Source: Hydrogenovibrio sp965140365 (GTDB lineage Bacteria; Pseudomonadota; Gammaproteobacteria; Thiomicrospirales; Thiomicrospiraceae). From it: a DNA stretch of 64,000 nt. Shown piece by piece: positions 27,532-35,781 of the stretch. The stretch lies in the NCBI GenBank assembly GCA_965140365.1, contig OZ223196.1, one strand, 5' to 3'. Every line of letters starts with the position of its first letter. Positions within the stretch are counted from its first letter, which is position 1. The notes under the pieces were generated by a model. The model was not told the origin of the DNA, ran no database searches, and saw only the letters and a list, made by a program, of their open reading frames with translations. The position numbers and the translations under genes were made by a program.

Positions 27532-28814
27532 GACTGTTAATCGAAAACGCCCGCATCATCGATCCCAGTCAGTCACTTGACCAGGTATCCAATCTGTATA
27601 TTGCGCGCGGCCGAATCCAGGCCATCGGCGACACCGCACCGGATGGCTTTTCACCGGATCAAACCATCGACGGCACGGGCAAATGGATACTGCCAGGCCT
27701 GGTGGATTTGCATGCTCGGCTCGCCGAACCCGGCAGTCGCTACGAGGGCAGTATCGCCTCCGAAACCAAAGCGGCGGTATCCGGCGGTATCACCACCATC
27801 TGTTGCCCGCCCGACACCAACCCGGTGAACGACACACAAGCCGTCACCGAGCTGATTCAACGCCGTGCCCGCCAAGCAGCCACCGCGTTTGTCCTGCCGC
27901 TGGGTGCCATCACCCAAGGACTGGAAGGCAAAATGCTCAGCAATATGGCTGCGCTTAAAAACGCCGGTTGCATTGCCTTGAGCCAAGCCGCACAACCGGT
28001 CCAAAATGCGCTGACGTTAAAAAATGCTATGGCGTATGCGGTCAGCAACGATGTGTTGTTGATGTTACGTTGCGAAAACTCGCAACTGAAAAACAAAGGC
28101 GTCGTCCACAGCGGCGTCATCAGCAGTCGCCTCGGCTTGCCGGAAATTCCGGCTTCGGCCGAAACCACGGCGTTAGCCCGCAACCTGATCTTGGCCGAAG
28201 AAACCGGCGCGCGCATTCACATTTCGCAAATTTCCACCGCCCGTTCAGTGGAAATGATTGCCGATGCCAAAAAACGCGGCATGCAAGTGACCTGCGACGT
28301 GGCGATTCACCAACTGCACTTAACCGAATACGATGTCATGGATTTCGATTCGCTGTTTCATGTATCCCCCCCGCTACGCACCCATGAAGATAAGGCAGCC
28401 CTGCGTCTCGGCGTCAAAACCGGCATCATTGACGCCATTGTCAGCGACCACACACCGCTTGACCGCGACGTGAAACTGTTGCCATTCGGCGAAAGTGAAC
28501 CCGGTATCAGCGGACTGGAAACACTTCTGCCCTTGACAATGAAGCTGGTACAGGAAGGCGTGCTGGATATTCACACCGCGCTGGCCGCTCTAACGCAACG
28601 CCCGGCGGATATTCTCGGCATTCAGAACGGCAGTTTGATTGAAGGTCATTATGCCGATTTCAGCCTATACAACCCGGAAACCATCTGGACGCTGAATCGT
28701 TCGGAGATGGTCAGCCAAGGCGATAACTCTCCGTTCAGCGGTTGGGAATTCGATGGTCAAATTGAAGCGACTTACTTCCAGGGGCGTCCGGTTTACCGGA
28801 ACAACCAAGTCTGA
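27528..28814 (+). CDS. pyrX: Inactive dihydroorotase homologue (PyrX/PyrC')
   Basis: 428 residues with an amidohydrolase fold, but key metal ligands are missing: the DxHxH motif reads DLHARL and the usual SDHAPH reads SDHTPL. Such proteins do not hydrolyse dihydroorotate; they form a dodecamer with PyrB and are needed for its activity, as known in Pseudomonas. The 4-bp overlap with pyrB fits a fixed complex. A true dihydroorotase must be encoded elsewhere. A CCAGGCCTGG copy at 27693-27702 encodes LPGLV just before the degenerate metal motif. Confidence 0.93.
   Translation: MRLLIENARIIDPSQSLDQVSNLYIARGRIQAIGDTAPDGFSPDQTIDGTGKWILPGLVDLHARLAEPGSRYEGSIASETKAAVSGGITTICCPPDTNPVNDTQAVTELIQRRARQAATAFVLPLGAITQGLEGKMLSNMAALKNAGCIALSQAAQPVQNALTLKNAMAYAVSNDVLLMLRCENSQLKNKGVVHSGVISSRLGLPEIPASAETTALARNLILAEETGARIHISQISTARSVEMIADAKKRGMQVTCDVAIHQLHLTEYDVMDFDSLFHVSPPLRTHEDKAALRLGVKTGIIDAIVSDHTPLDRDVKLLPFGESEPGISGLETLLPLTMKLVQEGVLDIHTALAALTQRPADILGIQNGSLIEGHYADFSLYNPETIWTLNRSEMVSQGDNSPFSGWEFDGQIEATYFQGRPVYRNNQV
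27693..27702. repeat. CCAGGCCTGG site in pyrX
   Basis: Exact decamer, read as Pro-Gly-Leu; right flank TGG-ATTT. Confidence 0.9.
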
Positions 28815-28822
28815 GGTTTAAG

Positions 28823-29410
28823 ATGCGCTGGGTCGGACAAAGCGAACAACCGAACGGTTTCTACTTAATTCAGTTCGAACAAGCGGACGACACGGAACGC
28901 CCGGTCAACTTCGCCATGACCGATGGCGACCGGCAAGCCTTTTTATTCAAACAACAAGGCCGCAATCTGTGGTTTTTGGCGGACCAGCCTTTTGCCGACG
29001 ACGCCGAATGGCGACCAAGAAACACCCAGGCCTGGGTGTTTTTAAACGAATTGAGCGCGTCTCTCTCCGCTTCCCAACCGGTTCTAATCACCGGCAGTAA
29101 TCAAACGATGGCCACGGTGTTTCATTTGGCCAATGCCCTCAAACCGGAATTTGATGTTCGCGCGGTGCTGGCCAGTGAATCGGACTTTCCATTTGTGATT
29201 AAACCGGCTCGTTTTTTGTTCCCGGATTTCCCATCACAGGCGATTGGCGCCGCCACCCTGTTGGAAGACTGGAAAATTCCCAATCGTTTGTGCAGTAAAG
29301 CGGCTCTGCCCGGTTGCTACGATGGCTGTCTCGGCGATCTCTGGTCACAATGGACGCCGCCAATGGATTGGCAGTTGATTGATTGTGACCGGTTACGCCC
29401 AGACGATTGA
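28823..29410 (+). CDS. Conserved hypothetical protein in the pyrBX operon
   Basis: 195 residues, eight bases after pyrX with GAGG before the ATG, so part of the operon. I do not recognise a named family. The middle (QPVLITGSNQTMATVFHLANAL) looks like the nucleotide-binding part of a flavodoxin reductase fold, and a cysteine cluster near the end (LCSKAALPGCYDGC) could bind metal. A diverged PyrK-like electron-transfer subunit is conceivable given the neighbours, but the canonical 2Fe-2S pattern is not there. A 22-bp palindrome centred on CCAGGCCTGG lies inside the gene. Confidence 0.75.
   Translation: MRWVGQSEQPNGFYLIQFEQADDTERPVNFAMTDGDRQAFLFKQQGRNLWFLADQPFADDAEWRPRNTQAWVFLNELSASLSASQPVLITGSNQTMATVFHLANALKPEFDVRAVLASESDFPFVIKPARFLFPDFPSQAIGAATLLEDWKIPNRLCSKAALPGCYDGCLGDLWSQWTPPMDWQLIDCDRLRPDD
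29026..29035. repeat. CCAGGCCTGG site within a 22-bp palindrome
   Basis: Exact decamer extended to AAACAC on the left and GTGTTT on the right, a perfect 22-bp palindrome followed by T and A. It encodes Thr-Gln-Ala-Trp-Val. It has the shape of a terminator but lies mid-gene. Confidence 0.9.
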
Positions 29411-29412
29411 GG

Positions 29413-29640
29413 TTACTCCACCTCGCTCGACTGGCGCCGCAGCTCATGCGCATACTCTTCCAGCAGTTTAGCGGCCCGATGCGACTGCTCGGAATGCACA
29501 ACGCCTAACGCCGCGCTCACCAGCATTTCCAATTCTTCGAAATGTTCTTCACCGATAACGTCTTTTTGCTCTTGACTCAACATCCGTTGAAAGCGTGCCA
29601 CGACGTCTTTGGCATGTCCGTGATAATGCATTTTCGTCAT
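29413..29640 (-). CDS. Small helical hypothetical protein
   Basis: 75 residues, mostly predicted helix, rich in Glu, His and Ala (HYHGHAKDVVARFQRML; LEEYAHELRRQSSEVE). The ATG at 29640 has AAGGA nine bases upstream; the ATG at 29649 abuts that site and is less likely. It lies 38 bp after ppk2 on the same strand and ends 2 bp from the convergent gene. No family recognised. Confidence 0.65.
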   Translation of the reverse strand: MTKMHYHGHAKDVVARFQRMLSQEQKDVIGEEHFEELEMLVSAALGVVHSEQSHRAAKLLEEYAHELRRQSSEVE

Positions 29641-29678
29641 AATGGTCATTCCTTTTAATCACATTAAAGCACCAGGCT

Positions 29679-30470
29679 TTAATCTTCTTTAAATACATCC
29701 TCACCGCTACTCAAAATCAACGGATCGGGTTGTATGATCTCTTCGTTCTTATCGTCATACGGAAAATAATTCAAAATGTAACGCATGGCTTCCAAGCGTG
29801 CGCGCTTTTTATCGTTGGATTTAATAACCGTCCAAGGGGCTTCATTGGTATTGGTGTAAAAAAACATATCTTCTTTGGCGCGCGTGTATTCATCCCAGCG
29901 GTCCAGCGAGGCCAAGTCCATCGGACTGAGCTTCCATTGCTTTAACGGATCGTTTTTACGCGAGTTAAAGCGGCGTAACTGTTCGTCACGCCCCACCGAA
30001 AACCAGAACTTCATCAAATGAATGCCACTGGCCGTCAACATACGCTCAAACTCCGGTGCTTGATGCATAAACTGATTGTATTGCGGCGGAGTACAAAACC
30101 CCATGACCCGCTCAACACCGGCACGGTTATACCAAGAACGGTCAAACAACACGATTTCACCCTCGGTTGGCAAATGCTTAGTGTATCGTTGAAAGTACCA
30201 CTGTCCTTTTTCGGTCTCGCTGGGCTTATCCAACGCCACAACCCGCGCACCACGCGGGTTCAAGTGTTCCATAATCCGCTTAATGGTGCCGCCCTTGCCG
30301 GCCGCGTCACGCCCTTCAAACAGAATCACCAAACGTTCGCCGTTGTGCTTGATCCACTTCTGCAGTTTCAATAATTCAATTTGCAACTGTTCTTTCGTTT
30401 CTTCGTACTCCGAGCGGCTTAATTTCTGTTTATAGGGATAATTGACATCACTGGATTTGATTTTTTTCAT
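29679..30470 (-). CDS. ppk2: Polyphosphate kinase 2 (PPK2, one-domain)
   Basis: 263-residue class I PPK2, which phosphorylates nucleoside diphosphates with polyphosphate (or the reverse). Walker A is GRDAAGKGGTIKR, the lid region has ARVVALDKPSETEKGQWYFQRY, and Walker B is EIVLFDRSWYNRAGVERVMGF; the closing YILNYFPYDDK is also typical. It would buffer nucleotide and energy pools. Divergent from yggS, with about 210 bp between that I could not resolve into promoters. Confidence 0.95.
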   Translation of the reverse strand: MKKIKSSDVNYPYKQKLSRSEYEETKEQLQIELLKLQKWIKHNGERLVILFEGRDAAGKGGTIKRIMEHLNPRGARVVALDKPSETEKGQWYFQRYTKHLPTEGEIVLFDRSWYNRAGVERVMGFCTPPQYNQFMHQAPEFERMLTASGIHLMKFWFSVGRDEQLRRFNSRKNDPLKQWKLSPMDLASLDRWDEYTRAKEDMFFYTNTNEAPWTVIKSNDKKRARLEAMRYILNYFPYDDKNEEIIQPDPLILSSGEDVFKED

Positions 30471-30683
30471 AGGCGATCCTCTGACTCAAAATAATTGGAT
30501 ATATGACTGACAGCACGTGCAACCGATTTGTCTGTGATACGTACTTTTCATTCTACGCTGACCGGGCTTTCAGTACCATAAAAACCATTAGATTCCTTGA
30601 AATAAGTACGGTTATATCGCCAAGGGCGCAACAGTCTTCGAGGAAGATGTTAAAATAAAAACACTTATCCAACCGTCAGGCAA

Positions 30684-31376
30684 ATGATGAACACGGAACT
30701 GCTTAACCGATACCAACAGGTTTTAAAACGCATTGAGACGGCCCGAACACAATGCGGACGAGATGATACGGTCTCTTTGCTCGCTGTCAGCAAAACCAAA
30801 CCACTGGCCGACATCGAAGTCTTGGCTGAAGCGGGGCAAAAAGCGTTCGGCGAAAACTATGTTCAGGAAGCTTTGGACAAAATTGCACAACGGCCCGATT
30901 TGGAATGGCATTTCATCGGCCCGATCCAATCCAATAAAACCAAGTCCATTGCAGAGAATTTTCAGTGGGTACACAGTGTGGATCGATTAAAAATCGCGCG
31001 CCGTTTATCCGCTCAAAGACCACCAGGCCTGGGCGATTTACAGATTCTGTTAGAAGTGAATGTCAGTGATGAATCTTCCAAAGCGGGATTCCGGTTGGAA
31101 AATGTGCTGGAGGTCGCCGAAGAAATTGTCGAATTACCTAACTTAAACCTACGCGGTTTAATGGCGATTCCGGCTCGTACTGAATCGCTGGAGGCACAGC
31201 GCCAGCCGTTCCGCCAACTGCATGACCTGCTTACGAAAATGCAAACGCATTTCCCAAAAGCACAACTGGACACCTTATCGATGGGGATGTCCGCCGACCT
31301 GGAAGCGGCGATTACGGAAGGCAGTACTCTGGTGCGCATCGGCACCGATATTTTCGGTGCCCGTCACTACGCCTAA
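30684..31376 (+). CDS. yggS: PLP homeostasis protein YggS
   Basis: 230-residue pyridoxal-phosphate-binding TIM barrel without known enzymatic activity, controlling PLP and amino-acid pools. The PLP lysine is in LLAVSKTKPLADI; GENYVQEALDKI, WHFIGPIQSNKTK, LLEVNVSDESSKAGF and LSMGMSADLEAAI are standard. It normally leads yggS-proC-yggT-metXW, but here about 5.8 kb with three other genes intervenes before proC. Confidence 0.96.
   Translation: MMNTELLNRYQQVLKRIETARTQCGRDDTVSLLAVSKTKPLADIEVLAEAGQKAFGENYVQEALDKIAQRPDLEWHFIGPIQSNKTKSIAENFQWVHSVDRLKIARRLSAQRPPGLGDLQILLEVNVSDESSKAGFRLENVLEVAEEIVELPNLNLRGLMAIPARTESLEAQRQPFRQLHDLLTKMQTHFPKAQLDTLSMGMSADLEAAITEGSTLVRIGTDIFGARHYA
31023..31032. repeat. CCAGGCCTGG site in yggS
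   Basis: Exact decamer, read as Pro-Gly-Leu in RPPGLGD; flanks AAAGA-CCA and GCG-ATTTA. Confidence 0.9.
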
Positions 31377-31400
31377 AACCGTCGTTACCAAAACGAAAAA

Positions 31401-31432
31401 GCCGAACATCTCTGTTCGGCGCTCTCCTTTTT
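31401..31432 (+). terminator. Probable yggS terminator
   Basis: GCCGAACA (31401-31408) pairs perfectly with TGTTCGGC (31413-31420) around TCTC. The T run comes six bases later, so it is a weaker terminator. It stands between convergent genes. Confidence 0.55.
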
Positions 31433-31520
31433 ATACCGACGCGAGATCATCCCGCCGGTCATCGAAATCGCACCTAATTCACTTCAAGGCGCGTATTTCA
31501 ACTAACAGTTTTACGGCCAA

Positions 31521-32522
31521 TTACTCGATATCTTGAACGGTTTCAGCCCCTTCATTACCGCGATTTTCAGCCGCTGCGGCACCAGGCCCAACCGGGACCT
31601 CTACGCCACTGGGTTTGAGAGTTATCTTATCCAACCCGGAAGCATCGGCCAGCTGATCGTGAAACGACTTGACACGATCATACCAACTTTGCACTTGGCC
31701 TTCTTCACCGGCGCGTTGAGCCAAACTGTCGGCCATCCACTCGTCGAATTTTTCACGGGCGTTTTCAAAGAACGCATCCAAGCGATCAATCGCATCTTGC
31801 ATTTTCTGTAAATAAGGAGGCAATTGCGACACCTGACCGGTCGTTTCTTCACCGGTATTTTCGTCGGTATTTTGAACACCTTCATAGGCCTGCGTTTGCT
31901 GGTAATTCGCCGTATACACCTCGGTTTTTTGCATATCCAAGTTGAACGATTGAATCTGGCCAAAATCGATGTCAAGTTCTTGCGCCTTGGAAAACGCCTT
32001 TTCAATGTCGCCATTGAAAAATTCATTCGACAGATCAGATACTTTATCGAACACATCAAAAATAGCGTTCAACTCATCTTCATTCAAATCACCCTGCACC
32101 GCAAAACCAAAACGCTCTTCAAAAGCGGTCGCTTCCATCTCTTCCGTGCTTTCAAAATAGCGCGCACCAGATGGACCTTCTTCCTGGCGAACTTCGTTTT
32201 TATACGATTGGTATTGAGCATACAGCTGACGAAAATCAACTTGTACCGAATCGCCCTCGCGAGTCTGAATCTGCATCGTCATCGTTTGGCTGTAGGCATA
32301 GGATTGCTGATACTGGGTACTACCGGACACCGCTTTCAATCCTTGCGAGGACGGTGAGAAAAAGTCCGAGGAATTCGGCACCCCACGACGGTTTTCCAGA
32401 GCTTTCTGATCGGCTTCCTGACTGGCTTTCAACAGGCTTTCCAAGCCATTCGAGAATTTCGAATTCGTACCATTATTCAGCAACGAATTGATGTAATCGT
32501 TTTGCGGCTTAATGAGTGACAT
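31521..32522 (-). CDS. Hypothetical acidic protein
   Basis: 333 residues, soluble, acidic, with no signal peptide. The first part is Ser/Gln rich and disordered-looking; around 65-120 there is a segment QSYAYSQTMTMQIQTREGDS followed by VQVDFRQLYAQYQ that looks beta-hairpin then helix; 150-185 has DLNEDELNAIFDVFDKVSD, which resembles an EF-hand-like helix pair; the end is helical (FFENAREKFDEWM). The ATG at 32522 has AAGGA eight bases upstream; an ATG 15 codons earlier has none. I do not recognise its function. It may be regulatory or surface related, next to a chemoreceptor. Confidence 0.8.
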   Translation of the reverse strand: MSLIKPQNDYINSLLNNGTNSKFSNGLESLLKASQEADQKALENRRGVPNSSDFFSPSSQGLKAVSGSTQYQQSYAYSQTMTMQIQTREGDSVQVDFRQLYAQYQSYKNEVRQEEGPSGARYFESTEEMEATAFEERFGFAVQGDLNEDELNAIFDVFDKVSDLSNEFFNGDIEKAFSKAQELDIDFGQIQSFNLDMQKTEVYTANYQQTQAYEGVQNTDENTGEETTGQVSQLPPYLQKMQDAIDRLDAFFENAREKFDEWMADSLAQRAGEEGQVQSWYDRVKSFHDQLADASGLDKITLKPSGVEVPVGPGAAAAENRGNEGAETVQDIE

Positions 32523-32910
32523 GATAATCTTCCTTTTCTGACAACGTTTCACAAACCCCTTCGTCATTCACTAAGGCTTGGAAACCACACTGGGCTTATA
32601 TTTTATTATTCAGGGCACCATCTATTTTATTTTTACTGTTTTTTGGTGTCTATCGATTTTAACGGCCATACTGGCAAAGACTTTAATCATTTTTGATTAA
32701 AATCAACCGATTAGAAATTGAAACCATTCAAACGCCATTCCAACCCGCTTTCAATAACACCTCCCCCTTATTTTTCTCACCAAAACATTAATTTTCTTTA
32801 TTTATCAATAAGAAACAAAAACCACAACGAATTTGATGATTTAATCGATATACGATAATATACTTATTAACTTATTTCATAGTAATTGAATGCGACAGGA
32901 TGGATGGCTT
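32523..32910. other. AT-rich intergenic region ahead of the chemoreceptor gene
   Basis: 388 bp between divergent genes, notably richer in A and T than its surroundings. It contains a small hairpin (TTAATCA-TTTT-TGATTAA, 32683-32700). It should hold promoters in both directions, but I see no clear sigma-28 or sigma-70 pair and no gene. Confidence 0.5.
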
Positions 32911-35655
32911 ATGAGCACAACACACGCTTCTGAAAACGAATACCTCGTCCCCGCCAACATCGCCCTGGTTTCCAAAACCGATTTACATGGCACCATTACC
33001 GAAGTGAATGACGCCTTTGAGCTTGCCAGTGGCTTTAGTCGTGAAGAATTGATTGGTCAGCCTCATAATATCGTCCGCCACCCGGATGTTCCTAAGCGGG
33101 TATTCAAGGATATGTGGCACACCCTGAAAATGGGCGCCACTTGGTCTCAAATCGTGAAAAACCGCCGAAAAGATGGCGGTTACTATTGGGTCAAAGCCAA
33201 TGTCTCGCCGATTTATGAAAACAATCAACACATCGGTTACCTGTCATTCCGAACGCACGTTTCAGAAGCCGACAAAACCGCCACGGCCGAAGCTTACCGA
33301 CAAATTAAAGACGGGAAAAGCCGCATTCAATACGGTAAAGTCTATCAAGGAATCAATTGGCCGCAACTTAATTGGGTCGCCCAACTGCCCCCTCAATGGC
33401 AACTGACTTTGCTCATGACGGTCTTTGCGGTGATTCCATTTATATGGCTAACCCAATCACTCTTGCCCATCGGCTTGCAGGCCTTCGCCAGTGCCATGAT
33501 GCTAATCCCCGCTTTTCTCTATGGCGTGCGCTTATCCCGCTTTCAGCAAAGCATTCAAAAAGCTCTGCAAAACGTCTCCGCCAACGAACCCATCAACATG
33601 AGTTGCCATCGCCCGAAACATTTCGTCGGACAACTCATCAACCCGGTAATTTCAGCCGCCATTTCCATTCGATACGCCATTGAAGACAACCAGGCTAAAG
33701 TCGATGAAGCGGCTATGTTACAAACCGCCATCAATCAGGTTTCCAGCAACTTAATGATTACCGATGCCAATCTCAACATTGTCTATATGAACGATGAAAT
33801 GCAGCGTTTCATGCGAGAAGAGGAAGCCAAACTGCAAGCGCACCTGCCCCAATTTGAAGCGCGAAACCTGATTGGTCAGAATATCGATATTTTTCACCAC
33901 AACCCCAAGCATCAACGCCAATTGCTCGACGAACTGAAAGAACCTTATGTCGCCATGATCAACATTGGTGACACTCAATTGGAAGTCAACACCATTCCCA
34001 TCTTCAATCGCGCCGGCAGCCGCACCGCTACCCTGGCGGAATGGCGCGATAAAACCCAGGAAATTCAGCTGATCAACCAAGTCCAAAAAACCGTTGAAGC
34101 GGCTAAAAACGGGCTTCTGGATCAACGCATCGATCTCAGCCGTGTTTCCGGATTGGCCCGAGAATTAAGTGGCGCCATTAATGAAATGATGGAAACCATC
34201 GAGCACCCCATCAGCCAAGCCGTTGATCTTGGGGTGGCGCTTTCGGAAGGGAATTTAACACAACATATGCAGGGCGAGTTCAAGGGCCGTTTCGCACTCT
34301 TGCAAGACAGCTTGAACGTGGCCGTAGAAAACCTGTCCAACATGATGAATCAAACACGAATCGCCGTCCACAATGTGAATACCTGTGCCAATGAAATCAG
34401 TCAATCCAGCTTAAGCCTGAATGAACGCACTCAGTCACAGGCGGCTTCGTTACAGGAAACCGCCGCCAACATGGAACAAATGACCTCGGCCGTACAACAA
34501 AATGCCGTTAATGCCGGGAAATCGAGTCTGGCCACCCAAACCACCGCTCGCCAAGCCTCGCAAAGCGAAACGGTGATGAATAAAGCCGAAATCTCAATGA
34601 AACAGATCCATGAATCCAGTCAGAAAATTAACGAAATCATTGGTTTAATTGACAGCATCGCATTCCAAACGAACCTATTGGCTTTGAATGCGGCCGTGGA
34701 AGCCGCACGCGCCGGTGAACACGGCAAAGGCTTTGCCGTTGTGGCCGGAGAGGTGCGCAGCTTGGCCGGCAAAAGTGCCGATGCCGCACGCGACATCCGC
34801 CAACTGATTGAGGACACCGTCGCCAAAGTGGCCGAAGGCACCGATCAGGTCCGCGCTTCCGGCGAAAAACTGCACGCAATTGTTGCCTCAATTGAAAACG
34901 TGAATGAAATGATTGACGACATTGCCGCTTCCAGCCAGGAGCAATCTGAAGGCGTTAAGCAAACCAACCAAGCCATTGCCGAAATCGACTCCGCGGTACA
35001 GGAAAACGCGGCCTTAGTTGAAGAAACCACCGCGATGGCCGAGGATCTCAGCGGCATGGCCGACTCCATGGAACAAAATGTCGCCCAATTCACCCTGAAA
35101 CCACCCACGCACGAGCATAACGCTTTGAAAGTCGGTAACTTTGACTTCGCGGCGGCTCGACGCGCGCATCGCCAATGGCGAGTCAAGGTCCGCGCTTATT
35201 TGAACGATTTCGATATTGATTTCGACCGAGAATCCGCAAACAATCCAGCTCTTTGTCCGCTCGGTACCTGGTTGTATAAAGAGGGTCAGGCTTATCAACA
35301 CTTATCCTCATTCCAAGTTCTGGAAACATCGCACGCCAACCTGCATGCTTTTATTGGTCGTATTTTTGACTTAAAAGATGTTGGAGATATGAACTTGGCC
35401 AATGATGAAATGCAAAAACTCGAAGGGCTTAGCGTCGAAGTCATTGAACACATTCATGCCTTGGAAGATGAAATATCGTTGGGAGAAATCCAACCGCTCC
35501 ACACACCCTCTGAGCAGCCCTCCGAACAACCCCGTCAACCGACGCCGATTCATTTGGCGTCCGCCCCGATTAAACCGGAACACTCAGATCGGGATTTGGC
35601 GGCCACCAAACCCCAACCGCCTTCGGCCCCTGGAACCGAATGGGATGACTTCTAA
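32911..35655 (+). CDS. Methyl-accepting chemotaxis protein with PAS and CZB domains
   Basis: 914 residues. An Aer-type PAS domain is first (VSKTDLHGTITEVNDAFELA; IVRHPDVP; GGYYWVKANVSPI), then a membrane hairpin (about 165-210), a second PAS domain (NLMITDANLNIVYMND), a HAMP-like linker and the signalling domain with the CheA/CheW-binding tip IDSIAFQTNLLALNAAVEAA. A zinc-binding CZB domain follows (HRQW ... CPLGTWLYKEG ... H ... H). The last five residues, EWDDF, fit the xWxxF tether for CheR/CheB. The ATG at 32911 has AGGA upstream; an ATG seven codons earlier does not. Likely senses redox or oxygen, possibly zinc or oxidants through CZB. Confidence 0.93.
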   Translation: MSTTHASENEYLVPANIALVSKTDLHGTITEVNDAFELASGFSREELIGQPHNIVRHPDVPKRVFKDMWHTLKMGATWSQIVKNRRKDGGYYWVKANVSPIYENNQHIGYLSFRTHVSEADKTATAEAYRQIKDGKSRIQYGKVYQGINWPQLNWVAQLPPQWQLTLLMTVFAVIPFIWLTQSLLPIGLQAFASAMMLIPAFLYGVRLSRFQQSIQKALQNVSANEPINMSCHRPKHFVGQLINPVISAAISIRYAIEDNQAKVDEAAMLQTAINQVSSNLMITDANLNIVYMNDEMQRFMREEEAKLQAHLPQFEARNLIGQNIDIFHHNPKHQRQLLDELKEPYVAMINIGDTQLEVNTIPIFNRAGSRTATLAEWRDKTQEIQLINQVQKTVEAAKNGLLDQRIDLSRVSGLARELSGAINEMMETIEHPISQAVDLGVALSEGNLTQHMQGEFKGRFALLQDSLNVAVENLSNMMNQTRIAVHNVNTCANEISQSSLSLNERTQSQAASLQETAANMEQMTSAVQQNAVNAGKSSLATQTTARQASQSETVMNKAEISMKQIHESSQKINEIIGLIDSIAFQTNLLALNAAVEAARAGEHGKGFAVVAGEVRSLAGKSADAARDIRQLIEDTVAKVAEGTDQVRASGEKLHAIVASIENVNEMIDDIAASSQEQSEGVKQTNQAIAEIDSAVQENAALVEETTAMAEDLSGMADSMEQNVAQFTLKPPTHEHNALKVGNFDFAAARRAHRQWRVKVRAYLNDFDIDFDRESANNPALCPLGTWLYKEGQAYQHLSSFQVLETSHANLHAFIGRIFDLKDVGDMNLANDEMQKLEGLSVEVIEHIHALEDEISLGEIQPLHTPSEQPSEQPRQPTPIHLASAPIKPEHSDRDLAATKPQPPSAPGTEWDDF

Positions 35656-35685
35656 AAACCACATTGTTTCCTCAAAGTGAAAAAT

Positions 35686-35717
35686 GCCCCTTCAAAGATG
35701 GGTTAAGGGGCGTTTTT
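35686..35717 (+). terminator. Terminator of the chemoreceptor gene
   Basis: GCCCCTT (35686-35692) pairs with AAGGGGC (35705-35711) and is followed by GTTTTTA. Confidence 0.8.
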
Positions 35718-35781
35718 ATTTGCAAACGTCGTATTTTCGCTTATGCTTAGACCGTGGTTTATCTGATTACGGAGAGCGTAC

